DNA of 9,180 nucleotides from an uncultured bacterium (GCA_903837445.1 CAILUR010000063.1:1-9180), one strand, 5' to 3'; positions 1 through 5,721 are shown, counted from the first letter of the stretch. Numbers and translations are program-made. The notes: generated by a model not told the origin, from the letters alone.

Positions 1-1
1 G

Positions 2-232
2 GGGATAATAGCTATTTATGGCTTAAATGGCGCAGGGGCGACAAAAACCCCTATGTTGGTGAATATAATCGGCTTTTTTGTGGTGCAAATACCGCTCGCT
101 TACGGTCTTACAAAGTTTACCCCATTGGCAGAAAAAGGTATTTTTGTTTCAATAGCGGTGACTATGTTTTTCCAAGGGATAGTGGGCTGGTGGTTATATA
201 GCCGTGGAAAATGGAAAACTAAAAAGATATAA
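2..232 (+). CDS. MATE-family efflux transporter, C-terminal fragment (5' end outside the window)
   Basis: The frame is open from base 2 to a TAA at 230-232 and gives 76 residues; the start lies upstream of the window. The fragment begins with a stretch reading YGLNGAGATKTPMLVNIIGF, which matches the conserved NGAGDT(K/R)TPM...N segment of the second half of MATE (NorM/DinF-type) transporters. Two hydrophobic helices follow (about residues 21-36 and 46-64), then a short basic tail ending KWKTKKI, as expected for the cytoplasmic C-terminus. The family exports cationic drugs or other compounds in exchange for Na+ or H+ across the inner membrane; the substrate cannot be told from this fragment. 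The usual Asp of the GAGDT motif is Ala here. About 100 non-coding bases separate it from uppP, and I see no GC-rich terminator hairpin between them. Confidence 0.82.
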   Translation, partial: GIIAIYGLNGAGATKTPMLVNIIGFFVVQIPLAYGLTKFTPLAEKGIFVSIAVTMFFQGIVGWWLYSRGKWKTKKI

Positions 233-264
233 AGGGCAGAGGTTTGTAAAAATTAAAATTTAAG

Positions 265-296
265 TTGCAAAAAAAAACGATATAAAGCATTATAAT
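265..296 (+). promoter_or_regulatory. putative promoter for uppP
   Basis: A perfect -10 hexamer TATAAT sits at 291-296, 36 bases before the uppP start. The only -35-like element is TTGCAA at 265-270, with an over-long 20-base spacer filled by an A-tract. The same TTGCAAAAAA...ATTATAATT arrangement recurs before pheS with a 17-base spacer. The -10 is convincing and the -35 is not. Confidence 0.4.
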
Positions 297-332
297 TAGA
301 AACATAGAATTTTATTTTTAAAAGGAGCAAAA

Positions 333-1160
333 ATGGAACTTTTACAAGCGGTAATACTCGGGGTGGTGCAGGGCTTGACTGAATTTATTCCAGTAAGTTC
401 TTCGGCACACTTGGCAGTGTTGCCTTATATTATGAAAATTCAGAATGTATTTTTGAGTGGGCTCTCTTTTGATACGGCATTGCACGGAGGCACTTTACTG
501 GCACTGCTTATTTATTACCATAAAGAAATAGCCAAACTTACCTTGGCGTTTCTGTCAGGCATCACTACTCCTGAACTGAGAAAAACAAATGATTTTAAAC
601 TGGCGCTATATCTCATAATCGGCACTGTGCCGGCTTTTTTGATAGGGTATTATTTCAAAGATTATATTGAAGCAAAACTTCGGGGACCAGTCAGCATAGC
701 TGTTTTGTTAATGGGCTTTGGACTGATTCTGCTTTTGGCGGATAAGATAGGAAAGAAAAAAAAGGATATAGCAAAAATGTCTTTGGTGGATTCCATAATA
801 ATAGGGTGTGCGCAGGCACTGGCACTTATGCCTGGAGTGTCGCGGTCTGGAATTACTATGACGACCTCTTTGTTTTTGGGGTATGACCGTGAAGCCAGCG
901 CCAATTATTCTTTTTTACTTTCTATACCAGCGGTGGCAGGGGCGTTTGCGGTAAAAGTGCCAAACATACTTAAAACAGGCAGTTCTGTGGACTTGCTTTT
1001 GACTGGGGTGGGCTTTATAGCAGCGGCAATTTCTGGGTATGCAGGAATAGTGATTCTTTTAAAAGTAGTAAAAAAATATTCTTTTTTACCTTTTGTGATA
1101 TATCGGCTTATGATAGGCGCAGGACTTATTATATTAGTTGTCGGAATGGGCGCTAAATGA
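333..1160 (+). CDS. uppP: undecaprenyl-diphosphatase UppP (BacA)
   Basis: This integral membrane enzyme removes a phosphate from undecaprenyl pyrophosphate, regenerating the lipid carrier for peptidoglycan and other envelope polymers; overexpression is known to give bacitracin resistance. The 275-residue length is normal. Both signature regions are present. The first is QGLTEFIPVSSSAHL at 13-27, with Glu17, the Ser22-24 cluster and His26. The second is PGVSRSG at 167-173, containing the catalytic-site Arg171. The LHGGT segment at 50-54 also fits the family. About seven or eight hydrophobic helices are visible. The start has AAAGGAG at 321-327, five bases upstream, so it is secure. The stop overlaps the next ORF by ATGA at 1157-1160, implying translational coupling to the metallo-hydrolase. 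No key residue is missing. Confidence 0.96.
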   Translation: MELLQAVILGVVQGLTEFIPVSSSAHLAVLPYIMKIQNVFLSGLSFDTALHGGTLLALLIYYHKEIAKLTLAFLSGITTPELRKTNDFKLALYLIIGTVPAFLIGYYFKDYIEAKLRGPVSIAVLLMGFGLILLLADKIGKKKKDIAKMSLVDSIIIGCAQALALMPGVSRSGITMTTSLFLGYDREASANYSFLLSIPAVAGAFAVKVPNILKTGSSVDLLLTGVGFIAAAISGYAGIVILLKVVKKYSFLPFVIYRLMIGAGLIILVVGMGAK

Positions 1161-1924
1161 AAATTACCTTTCTCGGGACAGGCACTTCACACGGCGTTCC
1201 AGTCATTGGCTGTGCGTGTGCCACTTGTCGCTCCAAAAATAAAAAAAATAAAAGAAATCGGGCTTCCGTTTATATTTTTACGGAAGGCAGAGGAATTTTG
1301 ATTGATATGACGGCAGAGTTTCGTCTAAGGTCTCTGGAATACGGAATAGAAAAAATAGATGCGGTCTTATTTACCCACGCCCACGCTGACCACACGGCAG
1401 GGGTGGATGATATTCGGCGCTATAATGAACTGCAAGGGAAACCCATTCCTTTTTATGGAACAAAGGACACGCTGGCTGAGCTAAAAAAAAGATTTGGATA
1501 TATATTTTCAAAGACACAAGAGGGCGGGGGCAAGCCGAAAATTAAACTTAATAGGGTTATTCCAGAAAAACCCTTTGTCGCGGCAGGCCTTAAAATAATT
1601 CCCATACCAGTTCTGCACGGGACTCTGCCTATACTCGGTTACAGGATAAAAAACTTCGCGTATATCACAGATGTGTCGGCGATACCTAAAAAAACTTTTG
1701 AAGTGCTAAGAAAACTGGAAGTTCTGGTAATTGACGCGCTAAGACATAATCCACATCCTACACATTTTAGTCTGACTGAGGCTCTGGCGGCGGCAAAAAA
1801 AATAGGCGCAAAAAAAACATATTTCACGCATATTTCTCACGCATTTGAACACACCTCTATAAATGAAACACTAGACCACAATGTGAAACTCGCATTTGAC
1901 GGACAAGTCATCAAAATTAAGTAA
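1157..1924 (+). CDS. MBL-fold metallo-hydrolase, PhnP-like phosphodiesterase family
   Basis: The 255-residue product opens with FLGTGTSHGVP (5-15), followed by Cys19, Cys21 and Cys24. This is the GTGTS-GVP...CxCxxC layout of PhnP-type hydrolases, in which cysteines help bind a structural zinc. The metallo-beta-lactamase metal motif HxHxDH is THAHADH at 73-79 (His74, His76, Asp78, His79). Further likely ligands are His154 (VLHG), Asp172 (ITDVS) and a C-terminal THISHAFEH segment at 224-232. The protein is soluble, with no signal peptide. PhnP itself is a cyclic phosphodiesterase of phosphonate breakdown, but no phn genes are visible here, so the substrate is open: a cyclic nucleotide, cyclic ribose phosphate or another phosphodiester. 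The start overlaps the uppP stop (ATGA) and has only a weak ribosome binding site, so translation probably depends on uppP. Family placement is confident; exact function is not. Confidence 0.88.
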   Translation: MKITFLGTGTSHGVPVIGCACATCRSKNKKNKRNRASVYIFTEGRGILIDMTAEFRLRSLEYGIEKIDAVLFTHAHADHTAGVDDIRRYNELQGKPIPFYGTKDTLAELKKRFGYIFSKTQEGGGKPKIKLNRVIPEKPFVAAGLKIIPIPVLHGTLPILGYRIKNFAYITDVSAIPKKTFEVLRKLEVLVIDALRHNPHPTHFSLTEALAAAKKIGAKKTYFTHISHAFEHTSINETLDHNVKLAFDGQVIKIK

Positions 1925-1955
1925 GATTTATTCAGTTAAACCCCATATATTAAAG

Positions 1956-2006
1956 GCAAAAATAGGTTTTTGTATTTTTGCTAAAACAGGTAAAATGTTT
2001 AGCAAA
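1956..2006. repeat. two overlapping inverted repeats between the hydrolase gene and the small ORF
   Basis: GCAAAAATA at 1956-1964 is perfectly complementary to TATTTTTGC at 1973-1981 (9 bp, 8-base loop). TTTGCTAAAAC at 1977-1987 then pairs with GTTTAGCAAA at 1997-2006 (10 bp with one bulged A, 9-base loop). The middle arm is shared, so the two hairpins exclude each other. Neither is followed by a U-run on the + strand, so they are not a classical terminator. They lie 23-73 bases before the -35 of the next promoter, where an operator could also sit. Confidence 0.5.
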
Positions 2007-2028
2007 GGAGATAAAGGCATAACATAAC

Positions 2029-2056
2029 TTGACAAATGTAATACTTGTGGTATAAA
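2029..2056 (+). promoter_or_regulatory. sigma-70-type promoter for the 46-residue small ORF
   Basis: A consensus -35 TTGACA at 2029-2034 is separated by 16 bases from TATAAA at 2051-2056. Transcription would begin near 2063, giving a leader of about 25 bases before the ATG at 2088. The spacer contains an imperfect palindrome (ACAAAT at 2032-2037, ACTTGT at 2043-2048) that could be a repressor site; this last point is inference. Confidence 0.7.
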
Positions 2057-2087
2057 AGGGATAGGAAAAAATAACAGGAGATGGTGA

Positions 2088-2228
2088 ATGCGTAAGATGC
2101 CTAAAGATAAATATGTAGATGAACTATGGAAAGCCTTTGGAAAGACAGGCTCGCTTAGTGCTTATATCCTGTTTTGCCACGCCAAGAAGAATGTTGAAAA
2201 AGCGAAGAAGAAAAAGTCAGCAAAGTAA
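2088..2228 (+). CDS. 46-residue small basic protein, YqzL-like
   Basis: This short ORF has every mark of a real gene: its own promoter (2029-2056), AGGAG at 2076-2080 seven bases before the ATG, and a rho-independent terminator 22 bases after the TAA at 2226-2228. The core reads ELWKAFGKTGSLSAYILF (12-29). From memory, it resembles the W-x-x-F-x-x-TG-x-(I/L)-x-x-Y-L-L-(Y/F) signature of the YqzL small-protein family of Firmicutes, whose function I do not know. The C-terminal third is lysine-rich (about 12 of the last 15 residues are Lys, Ala or Ser), suggesting contact with nucleic acid, but that is inference. It has no signal peptide or membrane helix. Nearby earlier starts at 2081 (ATG) and 2084 (GTG) both run into a TAA within five codons, so 2088 is the only sensible start; Met4 at 2097 is possible but further from the ribosome site. 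The family call is tentative; that it is coding is fairly firm. Confidence 0.72.
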   Translation: MRKMPKDKYVDELWKAFGKTGSLSAYILFCHAKKNVEKAKKKKSAK

Positions 2229-2250
2229 GCTAACTGGACTTTCGAAGTAC

Positions 2251-2280
2251 TGCCGCAGGGGAACTTGCCTGCGGCATTTT
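2251..2280 (+). terminator. rho-independent terminator after the small ORF
   Basis: A perfect 9-bp stem (TGCCGCAGG at 2251-2259 with CCTGCGGCA at 2268-2276) has an 8-base loop and runs directly into TTTTAATTTT. It is among the most GC-rich spots in an AT-rich intergenic region. It separates the small-ORF transcript from the pheS promoter at 2291-2319. Confidence 0.9.
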
Positions 2281-2290
2281 AATTTTAGCT

Positions 2291-2319
2291 TTGCAAAAAA
2301 CAGGCAGATATATTATAAT
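2291..2319 (+). promoter_or_regulatory. sigma-70-type promoter for pheS and downstream genes
   Basis: TTGCAA at 2291-2296 and a perfect TATAAT at 2314-2319 are separated by 17 bases. Predicted transcription starts near 2326, giving a leader of about 29 bases, too short for a T-box or attenuator. It probably drives pheS and, for lack of any terminator, also tadB, tadC and the DUF192 gene. Confidence 0.7.
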
Positions 2320-2354
2320 TCTTTCATATACAATACTTTTTCAAAGGACTGAAT

Positions 2355-3365
2355 ATGGAAACGAACGAAATAAAAGCACAGGTAAAAAAAGATTTTGAAA
2401 ATGTAAAAAACAATGTGGAACTGGCGCAGGTCAGCGCAAAATACAATGGAAAAAACGGAGTCATTACCGGACTTTTTTCTGCTATGCGGGAACTGACTGA
2501 CAAGGAACAAAAATCAAAAGCAGGCAAAGACCTCAATGAACTGAAAACTTTGGCAGAACAATTATATAATGAAAAAGAACTGCAACTGATAAACGAACAA
2601 AGAGCAAAAGACCTAAGCGGGATAGATGTGACTCTGCCCGCCTATATTATTGCGGAAGGGCATTTGCATCCTATCACAAAAACCATAGAAGAGATAAAAG
2701 CTGTGTTTATGCGTATGGGGTTTTCGGTGGAAGAAGGTCCAGAAATAGAAAAGGACTATTATAATTTCGGCGCTTTAAATTTCCCAAAAGAACATCCAGC
2801 ACGAGATATGCACGATACTTTTCATATGGAAGATAATTATCTGCTCAGGACTCATACTTCACCTATACAGGTTCGCGTTATGGAAAAAAATAAGCCGCCG
2901 CTTAAGATTCTTGCGCCCGGCAGAGTATATCGCAGAGATGCTATGGATGCATCACATTCTACTGTCTTTCACCAAGTGGAGGGCTTTTTAGTGGATGAAG
3001 GCGTGAAGTTTTCAGACCTCAAAGGTACACTTGAAGTGTTCACTCGCGAAATGTTTGGAAAGGATTTAAAAGTGCGGTTTCGTCCGAGCTTTTTTCCGTT
3101 CACTGAACCTTCGGCAGAAGTGGATGTGCAGTGTGTGAATTGTAAAGGGAAGGGGTGTGCCACTTGCAAACAAACGGGTTGGCTGGAGATTCTTGGGTGC
3201 GGAATGATTCATCCAAATGTTTTAAAAGGGGTTAATTACGACTCTGAAAAATATACAGGGTTTGCTTTTGGAATGGGTGTGGAAAGAGTGGCTATGCTTA
3301 AATACGGCATAGATGATATGAGATTATTTTTTGAAAATGATGTGAGATTCTTAAAGCAGTTTTAA
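2355..3365 (+). CDS. pheS: phenylalanyl-tRNA synthetase alpha subunit
   Basis: This is the catalytic class II subunit of PheRS, which charges tRNA-Phe and normally works as an alpha2-beta2 tetramer with PheT. The 336-residue length is typical. Residues 1-90 form the charged, helical arm that binds tRNA. The catalytic core carries GHLHPI (102-107), the HPARDMHDTF segment (147-156), LLRTHTSP (163-170), a motif 2 region with GRVYRRDAMDASH (189-201) and FHQVEGF (205-211), FFPFTEPSAEVDV (246-258), and motif 3 GMGVERVAMLKYGI (306-319). Four cysteines (260, 263, 268, 271) make the CxxC...CxxC zinc-ribbon-like insert seen in many bacterial PheS. AAAGGA at 2343-2348 supports the start. No pheT follows: 28 bases downstream begins a Tad platform gene. 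The enzyme looks intact, so PheT is presumably encoded elsewhere. Confidence 0.97.
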   Translation: METNEIKAQVKKDFENVKNNVELAQVSAKYNGKNGVITGLFSAMRELTDKEQKSKAGKDLNELKTLAEQLYNEKELQLINEQRAKDLSGIDVTLPAYIIAEGHLHPITKTIEEIKAVFMRMGFSVEEGPEIEKDYYNFGALNFPKEHPARDMHDTFHMEDNYLLRTHTSPIQVRVMEKNKPPLKILAPGRVYRRDAMDASHSTVFHQVEGFLVDEGVKFSDLKGTLEVFTREMFGKDLKVRFRPSFFPFTEPSAEVDVQCVNCKGKGCATCKQTGWLEILGCGMIHPNVLKGVNYDSEKYTGFAFGMGVERVAMLKYGIDDMRLFFENDVRFLKQF

Positions 3366-3396
3366 CGGCTTTTTTGATATACCTTAAGGGGGTATG

Positions 3397-4233
3397 ATGA
3401 AAATTCTCGTAAGTATTTTTGTTTTTATTTTTATGTCCGGAATTATTTTTTTCGCGCCGCAGATAAGAAAATTTTTTAAAAAAATAGGGCGGCTGTACGG
3501 AGACAAACTCGAGGCGCTTATGAAAGCGGGCACAGCGAGGATAAAAAAAGAAGAGTTCCTAAAAGGACAGATAGCCGTGGCAGGGGGCACTGTCTTTTTA
3601 ACAATTGCCACAGGCGTATATTTCCTGCTCATACCGGGTTTTCTTTTAGTCCTTTTCCTTCCTAAAATATATATCACGCACCGTGAAAAAAAATACATAA
3701 AAGAGTTTTATTCGCAAATGCCTGAATTCATTGAGTCATTGGTCTCCAGTTTAAAGGCAGGGGCAGGAATGATAAAGGCCTTGCAAGTGGTGTCGGGGCG
3801 TTTGGGCGGAGCAGTGGAAACCGAAGTCGGTATGGTGCTAAAAAAAATAGAACTGGGCAGTAGTTTGCCAGAGGCCCTAAACGAACTGGCACAACGAATG
3901 AAAATCCGCGAGGCAGATATTATGGTGGCGGCGATTAACACTTCTATAGAAACGGGAAGTAATGTGACGGAAGTGTTGGATGGCATATTGTCCACCATAA
4001 GACGCAGGGAAGAAATAAACCGCGAGCTTTCAGCTCTGACAGCGCAGGGAATTTTGTCGGGCTTTATAGTGGGAGGACTGCCGTTTGTGTTGTTGGGCGC
4101 TATTTTTCTTATAGAACCAGATTTTGTGACGCCTTTATTTACCACTCCCTTGGGGGTGGGACTTTTGGTCACGGCGCTGGTTATGGAAGGCATAGGCGCT
4201 CTGTGGATAAAAAAAATAGTGAAAATAAAATAG
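3397..4233 (+). CDS. tadB: type II secretion system F-domain protein, TadB-like
   Basis: TadB-type proteins form the inner-membrane platform of Tad/Flp pili, joining the assembly ATPase to the growing pilus. The product (278 residues from this start) has an N-terminal membrane anchor (about 4-20), a lysine-rich stretch, a hydrophobic pair at about 60-92, a T2SSF cytoplasmic helical domain (about 106-215), and two C-terminal helices (about 218-240 and 252-270). The F-domain signature is visible: MPEFIESLVSSLKAGAGMIKAL, a GSSLPEALNELAQRM segment, then DIMVAAINTSIETGSNVTEVL. Two ATGs are adjacent at 3394 and 3397. The ribosome site TAAGGGGGT (3385-3393) ends right at the first, so I prefer the second. 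It follows pheS by about 30 bases with no terminator, and tadC follows by 7. Family placement is strong; TadB rather than TadC rests on gene order and the long N-terminal membrane region. Confidence 0.86.
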   Translation: MKILVSIFVFIFMSGIIFFAPQIRKFFKKIGRLYGDKLEALMKAGTARIKKEEFLKGQIAVAGGTVFLTIATGVYFLLIPGFLLVLFLPKIYITHREKKYIKEFYSQMPEFIESLVSSLKAGAGMIKALQVVSGRLGGAVETEVGMVLKKIELGSSLPEALNELAQRMKIREADIMVAAINTSIETGSNVTEVLDGILSTIRRREEINRELSALTAQGILSGFIVGGLPFVLLGAIFLIEPDFVTPLFTTPLGVGLLVTALVMEGIGALWIKKIVKIK

Positions 4234-4240
4234 GGGACTT

Positions 4241-5101
4241 ATGGAAAAAATACTGATAGCTTTTTTAGCAGGGGGAGTGGTGGCGGGGCTTGCTGGAGCC
4301 GCGGGGATTATTTTATACAAGCAAAAGACAGCGCGGATATTGAGCGGAGAGTTTTATCTGCCTTTGGTCTTGAGGGGGAAAGAGTTTTTTAAATATGCTT
4401 TGGAGGCAGGTGCCGGAGTAAATGCAAAAATAGCTGTGGGAAAAAGATATGAAGAAATAAATAAAAATTTAAAAAAATTAAAACTTGAGGGACGAGGCGG
4501 GACAGGCAAGTTTTTATTTTATGAAGAACTGAGCGCCTTGATAGGACTGGGACTGGGGAGTTTTCTTTTGTCAAATATCTTTTGGGGCATAGTGGTAGGC
4601 GGGGTGGCATTTTTTATTCCTGCGTATATTTTGAAAACGAAAATAAGAGCGCGGGGCGAAAAGATATTAAATGAACTGCCGGATGCTATGGATATAGTGC
4701 TGGCAAATGTGGAAGGCGGAGTGTCGCTCAGTCAGGCGCTTTTTCGCTACTGCGCTAAACATAGGAATGTATTTTCTGATGAAATGCTGGTATCCTTAAA
4801 AGAGATTCAGTTTGGGAAAAGTTTTGAGCAAGCGTTGGAAGGGCTGGCTTTTCGGATGGAACTAAAAGAGATTTCAAATTTTACAAATGTGTTCATACAG
4901 GCGGAAAAAATGGGCGGAAACATAAAGAAAATTTTGAAAGGACAGGCGGAAGACCTCAGAAACAAGCGGTTTCAGGAGCTTAAACGAAAGGCGTATCAAG
5001 CGCCAGTAAAACTTTTGATACCCCTTATCATATTTATTTTTCCAGTAATTTTTATAGTTTTGTTTGGACCTATAGTGCTAAAACTTATGAGTGGGTTTTA
5101 A
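4241..5101 (+). CDS. tadC: type II secretion system F-domain protein, TadC-like
   Basis: This is the second half of a TadB/TadC platform pair. The 286 residues contain a glycine/alanine-rich N-terminal helix (4-26), a basic loop, a hydrophobic pair (about 97-130), the cytoplasmic F domain (about 145-250), and a final strongly hydrophobic helix (257-281). The F-domain signature is seen as LNELPDAMDIVLANVEGGVS (143-162), FGKSFEQALEGLAFRM (191-206) and FIQAEKMGGNIKKILKGQAE (218-237), followed by the RNKRFQELKRKAYQAPVKLLIPL segment typical just before the last helices of TadC. AGGGGA at 4232-4237 overlaps the tadB stop and serves as the ribosome site. The stop at 5099-5101 directly abuts the ATG of the DUF192 gene. 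No tadA/cpaF ATPase, pilin, prepilin peptidase or secretin gene is present in the window. Confidence 0.86.
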   Translation: MEKILIAFLAGGVVAGLAGAAGIILYKQKTARILSGEFYLPLVLRGKEFFKYALEAGAGVNAKIAVGKRYEEINKNLKKLKLEGRGGTGKFLFYEELSALIGLGLGSFLLSNIFWGIVVGGVAFFIPAYILKTKIRARGEKILNELPDAMDIVLANVEGGVSLSQALFRYCAKHRNVFSDEMLVSLKEIQFGKSFEQALEGLAFRMELKEISNFTNVFIQAEKMGGNIKKILKGQAEDLRNKRFQELKRKAYQAPVKLLIPLIIFIFPVIFIVLFGPIVLKLMSGF

Positions 5102-5434
5102 ATGACACTTTTTATCAACGGAGTGGCAACAGCGGTGCTGGTGGATACGGCTGATTCTTTTGCCAAGAGAGTGAAAGGGCTGTTGGGAAAAAAGGAAATC
5201 CCTGTCACCTATGCTATGGGGTTTAAAAACTGTGGCGCGATACATACCTTTTTTATGCTGACTGCTATAGATGTGATTATGACTGGAAAAGATGGGCGCG
5301 TGTTAGCTTTGGCAGAGGCGCTTGGACCGTGGAAATATATGTGCAATGCCAAAGCGGTAAATACAATAGAGCTCGCACAGGGCGTTATCCATCAGTTGGG
5401 CATACAAAAAAACGACCTGATAGAAATAAAATAA
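5102..5434 (+). CDS. DUF192 family protein
   Basis: The 110 residues cover the whole small DUF192 beta-fold. Family marks are KRVKGLLGKKEI (23-33), then NCGAIHTFFMLTAIDVIM (43-60), matching the C-x-x-IHT-x-x-M-x-x-x-ID-V pattern, DGRVLAL (64-70), and the C-terminal TIELAQGVIHQLGIQKNDLIEI (88-109), which corresponds to the usual E-L-x-x-G-x-x-x-x-x-G-I-x-x-G-D ending. The GD is replaced by ND here. Many family members are exported, but this one has no signal peptide, so it is probably cytoplasmic. The biochemical function of the family is not established. It starts on the base after the tadC stop with no ribosome site of its own beyond the tadC tail, so it is almost certainly translated by coupling with tadC. 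That points to a role with the Tad platform, by context only. Confidence 0.85.
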   Translation: MTLFINGVATAVLVDTADSFAKRVKGLLGKKEIPVTYAMGFKNCGAIHTFFMLTAIDVIMTGKDGRVLALAEALGPWKYMCNAKAVNTIELAQGVIHQLGIQKNDLIEIK

Positions 5435-5515
5435 GGCGAAAAAGTAAGAATAAAAAACCATATAGCAATAACTAAAAACCGAGCTTTTTTTAATATTCTC
5501 GTATCAAAAAAACAG

Positions 5516-5544
5516 TTGACAATAAGTATAATAAACAATATATT
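5516..5544 (+). promoter_or_regulatory. promoter for tRNA-Ala
   Basis: A consensus -35 TTGACA at 5516-5521 is followed after 17 bases by TATATT at 5539-5544. Transcription would start near 5551, leaving a leader of about 63 bases before the tRNA. The surrounding 80 bases after the DUF192 stop are AT-rich and contain no terminator I can accept. Confidence 0.65.
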
Positions 5545-5613
5545 ATTAAATCTGTATTTGTTTTGGATTGTTTAAGCCAAGACCAGAAACGCAAAACTAT
5601 GTATAAATCAGGT

Positions 5614-5689
5614 GGGGCAGTAGCTCAGCTGGGAGAGCATCAGGCTGGCAGTCTGAGGGTCGTCGGTTCGATCCCGATCTGCTCCACCA
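5614..5689 (+). tRNA. tRNA-Ala (anticodon GGC), CCA end encoded
   Basis: A complete 76-base cloverleaf can be folded. The acceptor stem is GGGGCAG (5614-5620) with CTGCTCC (5679-5685). The D stem is GCTC/GAGC, with an AGCTGGGA loop. The anticodon stem is TCAGG/TCTGA, closing on a G·U, with loop CTGGCAG at 5645-5651. The T stem is GTCGG/CCGAT, closing on a G·U, with loop TTCGATC. The anticodon at 5647-5649 is GGC, reading GCC and GCU. The acceptor stem has G3·U70, the known identity element for alanyl-tRNA synthetase, which agrees independently with the anticodon. A73 and the CCA tail are encoded (5686-5689). No terminator separates it from glyQ, 113 bases downstream. Confidence 0.97.
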
Positions 5690-5695
5690 AAAATA

Positions 5696-5721
5696 TATCA
5701 CTGCTGAATAAAAGAGTGATA
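5696..5721. repeat. short inverted repeat between tRNA-Ala and glyQ
   Basis: TATCACT at 5696-5702 is perfectly complementary to AGTGATA at 5715-5721 across a 12-base gap. No U-run follows, so it is not a standard terminator. It could be an operator half-site pair or an RNA processing stem behind the tRNA 3' end; nothing decides between these. A second weaker pair, ACAAGC at 5734-5739 and GCTTGT at 5751-5756, lies just downstream. Confidence 0.35.

Noticed and set aside
2119..2352. A 77-codon + strand ORF overlapping the small ORF and the pheS leader
   Set aside because: It is in another frame from the 46-residue ORF, has no ribosome site, reads through the terminator hairpin and the pheS promoter, and its product resembles nothing known.
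3148..3171. A separate zinc-finger protein suggested by clustered cysteines
   Set aside because: The CxxC pairs lie in frame within pheS and are a known insertion in many bacterial PheS proteins.
3708..4193. A 161-codon - strand ORF opposite tadB
   Set aside because: It is a shadow of tadB: Ser/Pro/Ile-rich, with no ribosome site and no recognisable motifs, while the + frame has clear F-domain signatures.
5471..5492. A terminator after the DUF192 gene (AAAAACCGAGC followed by a T-run)
   Set aside because: Only A-U pairs could form the stem and the GC-containing part does not pair; this is a chance T-run in AT-rich DNA.
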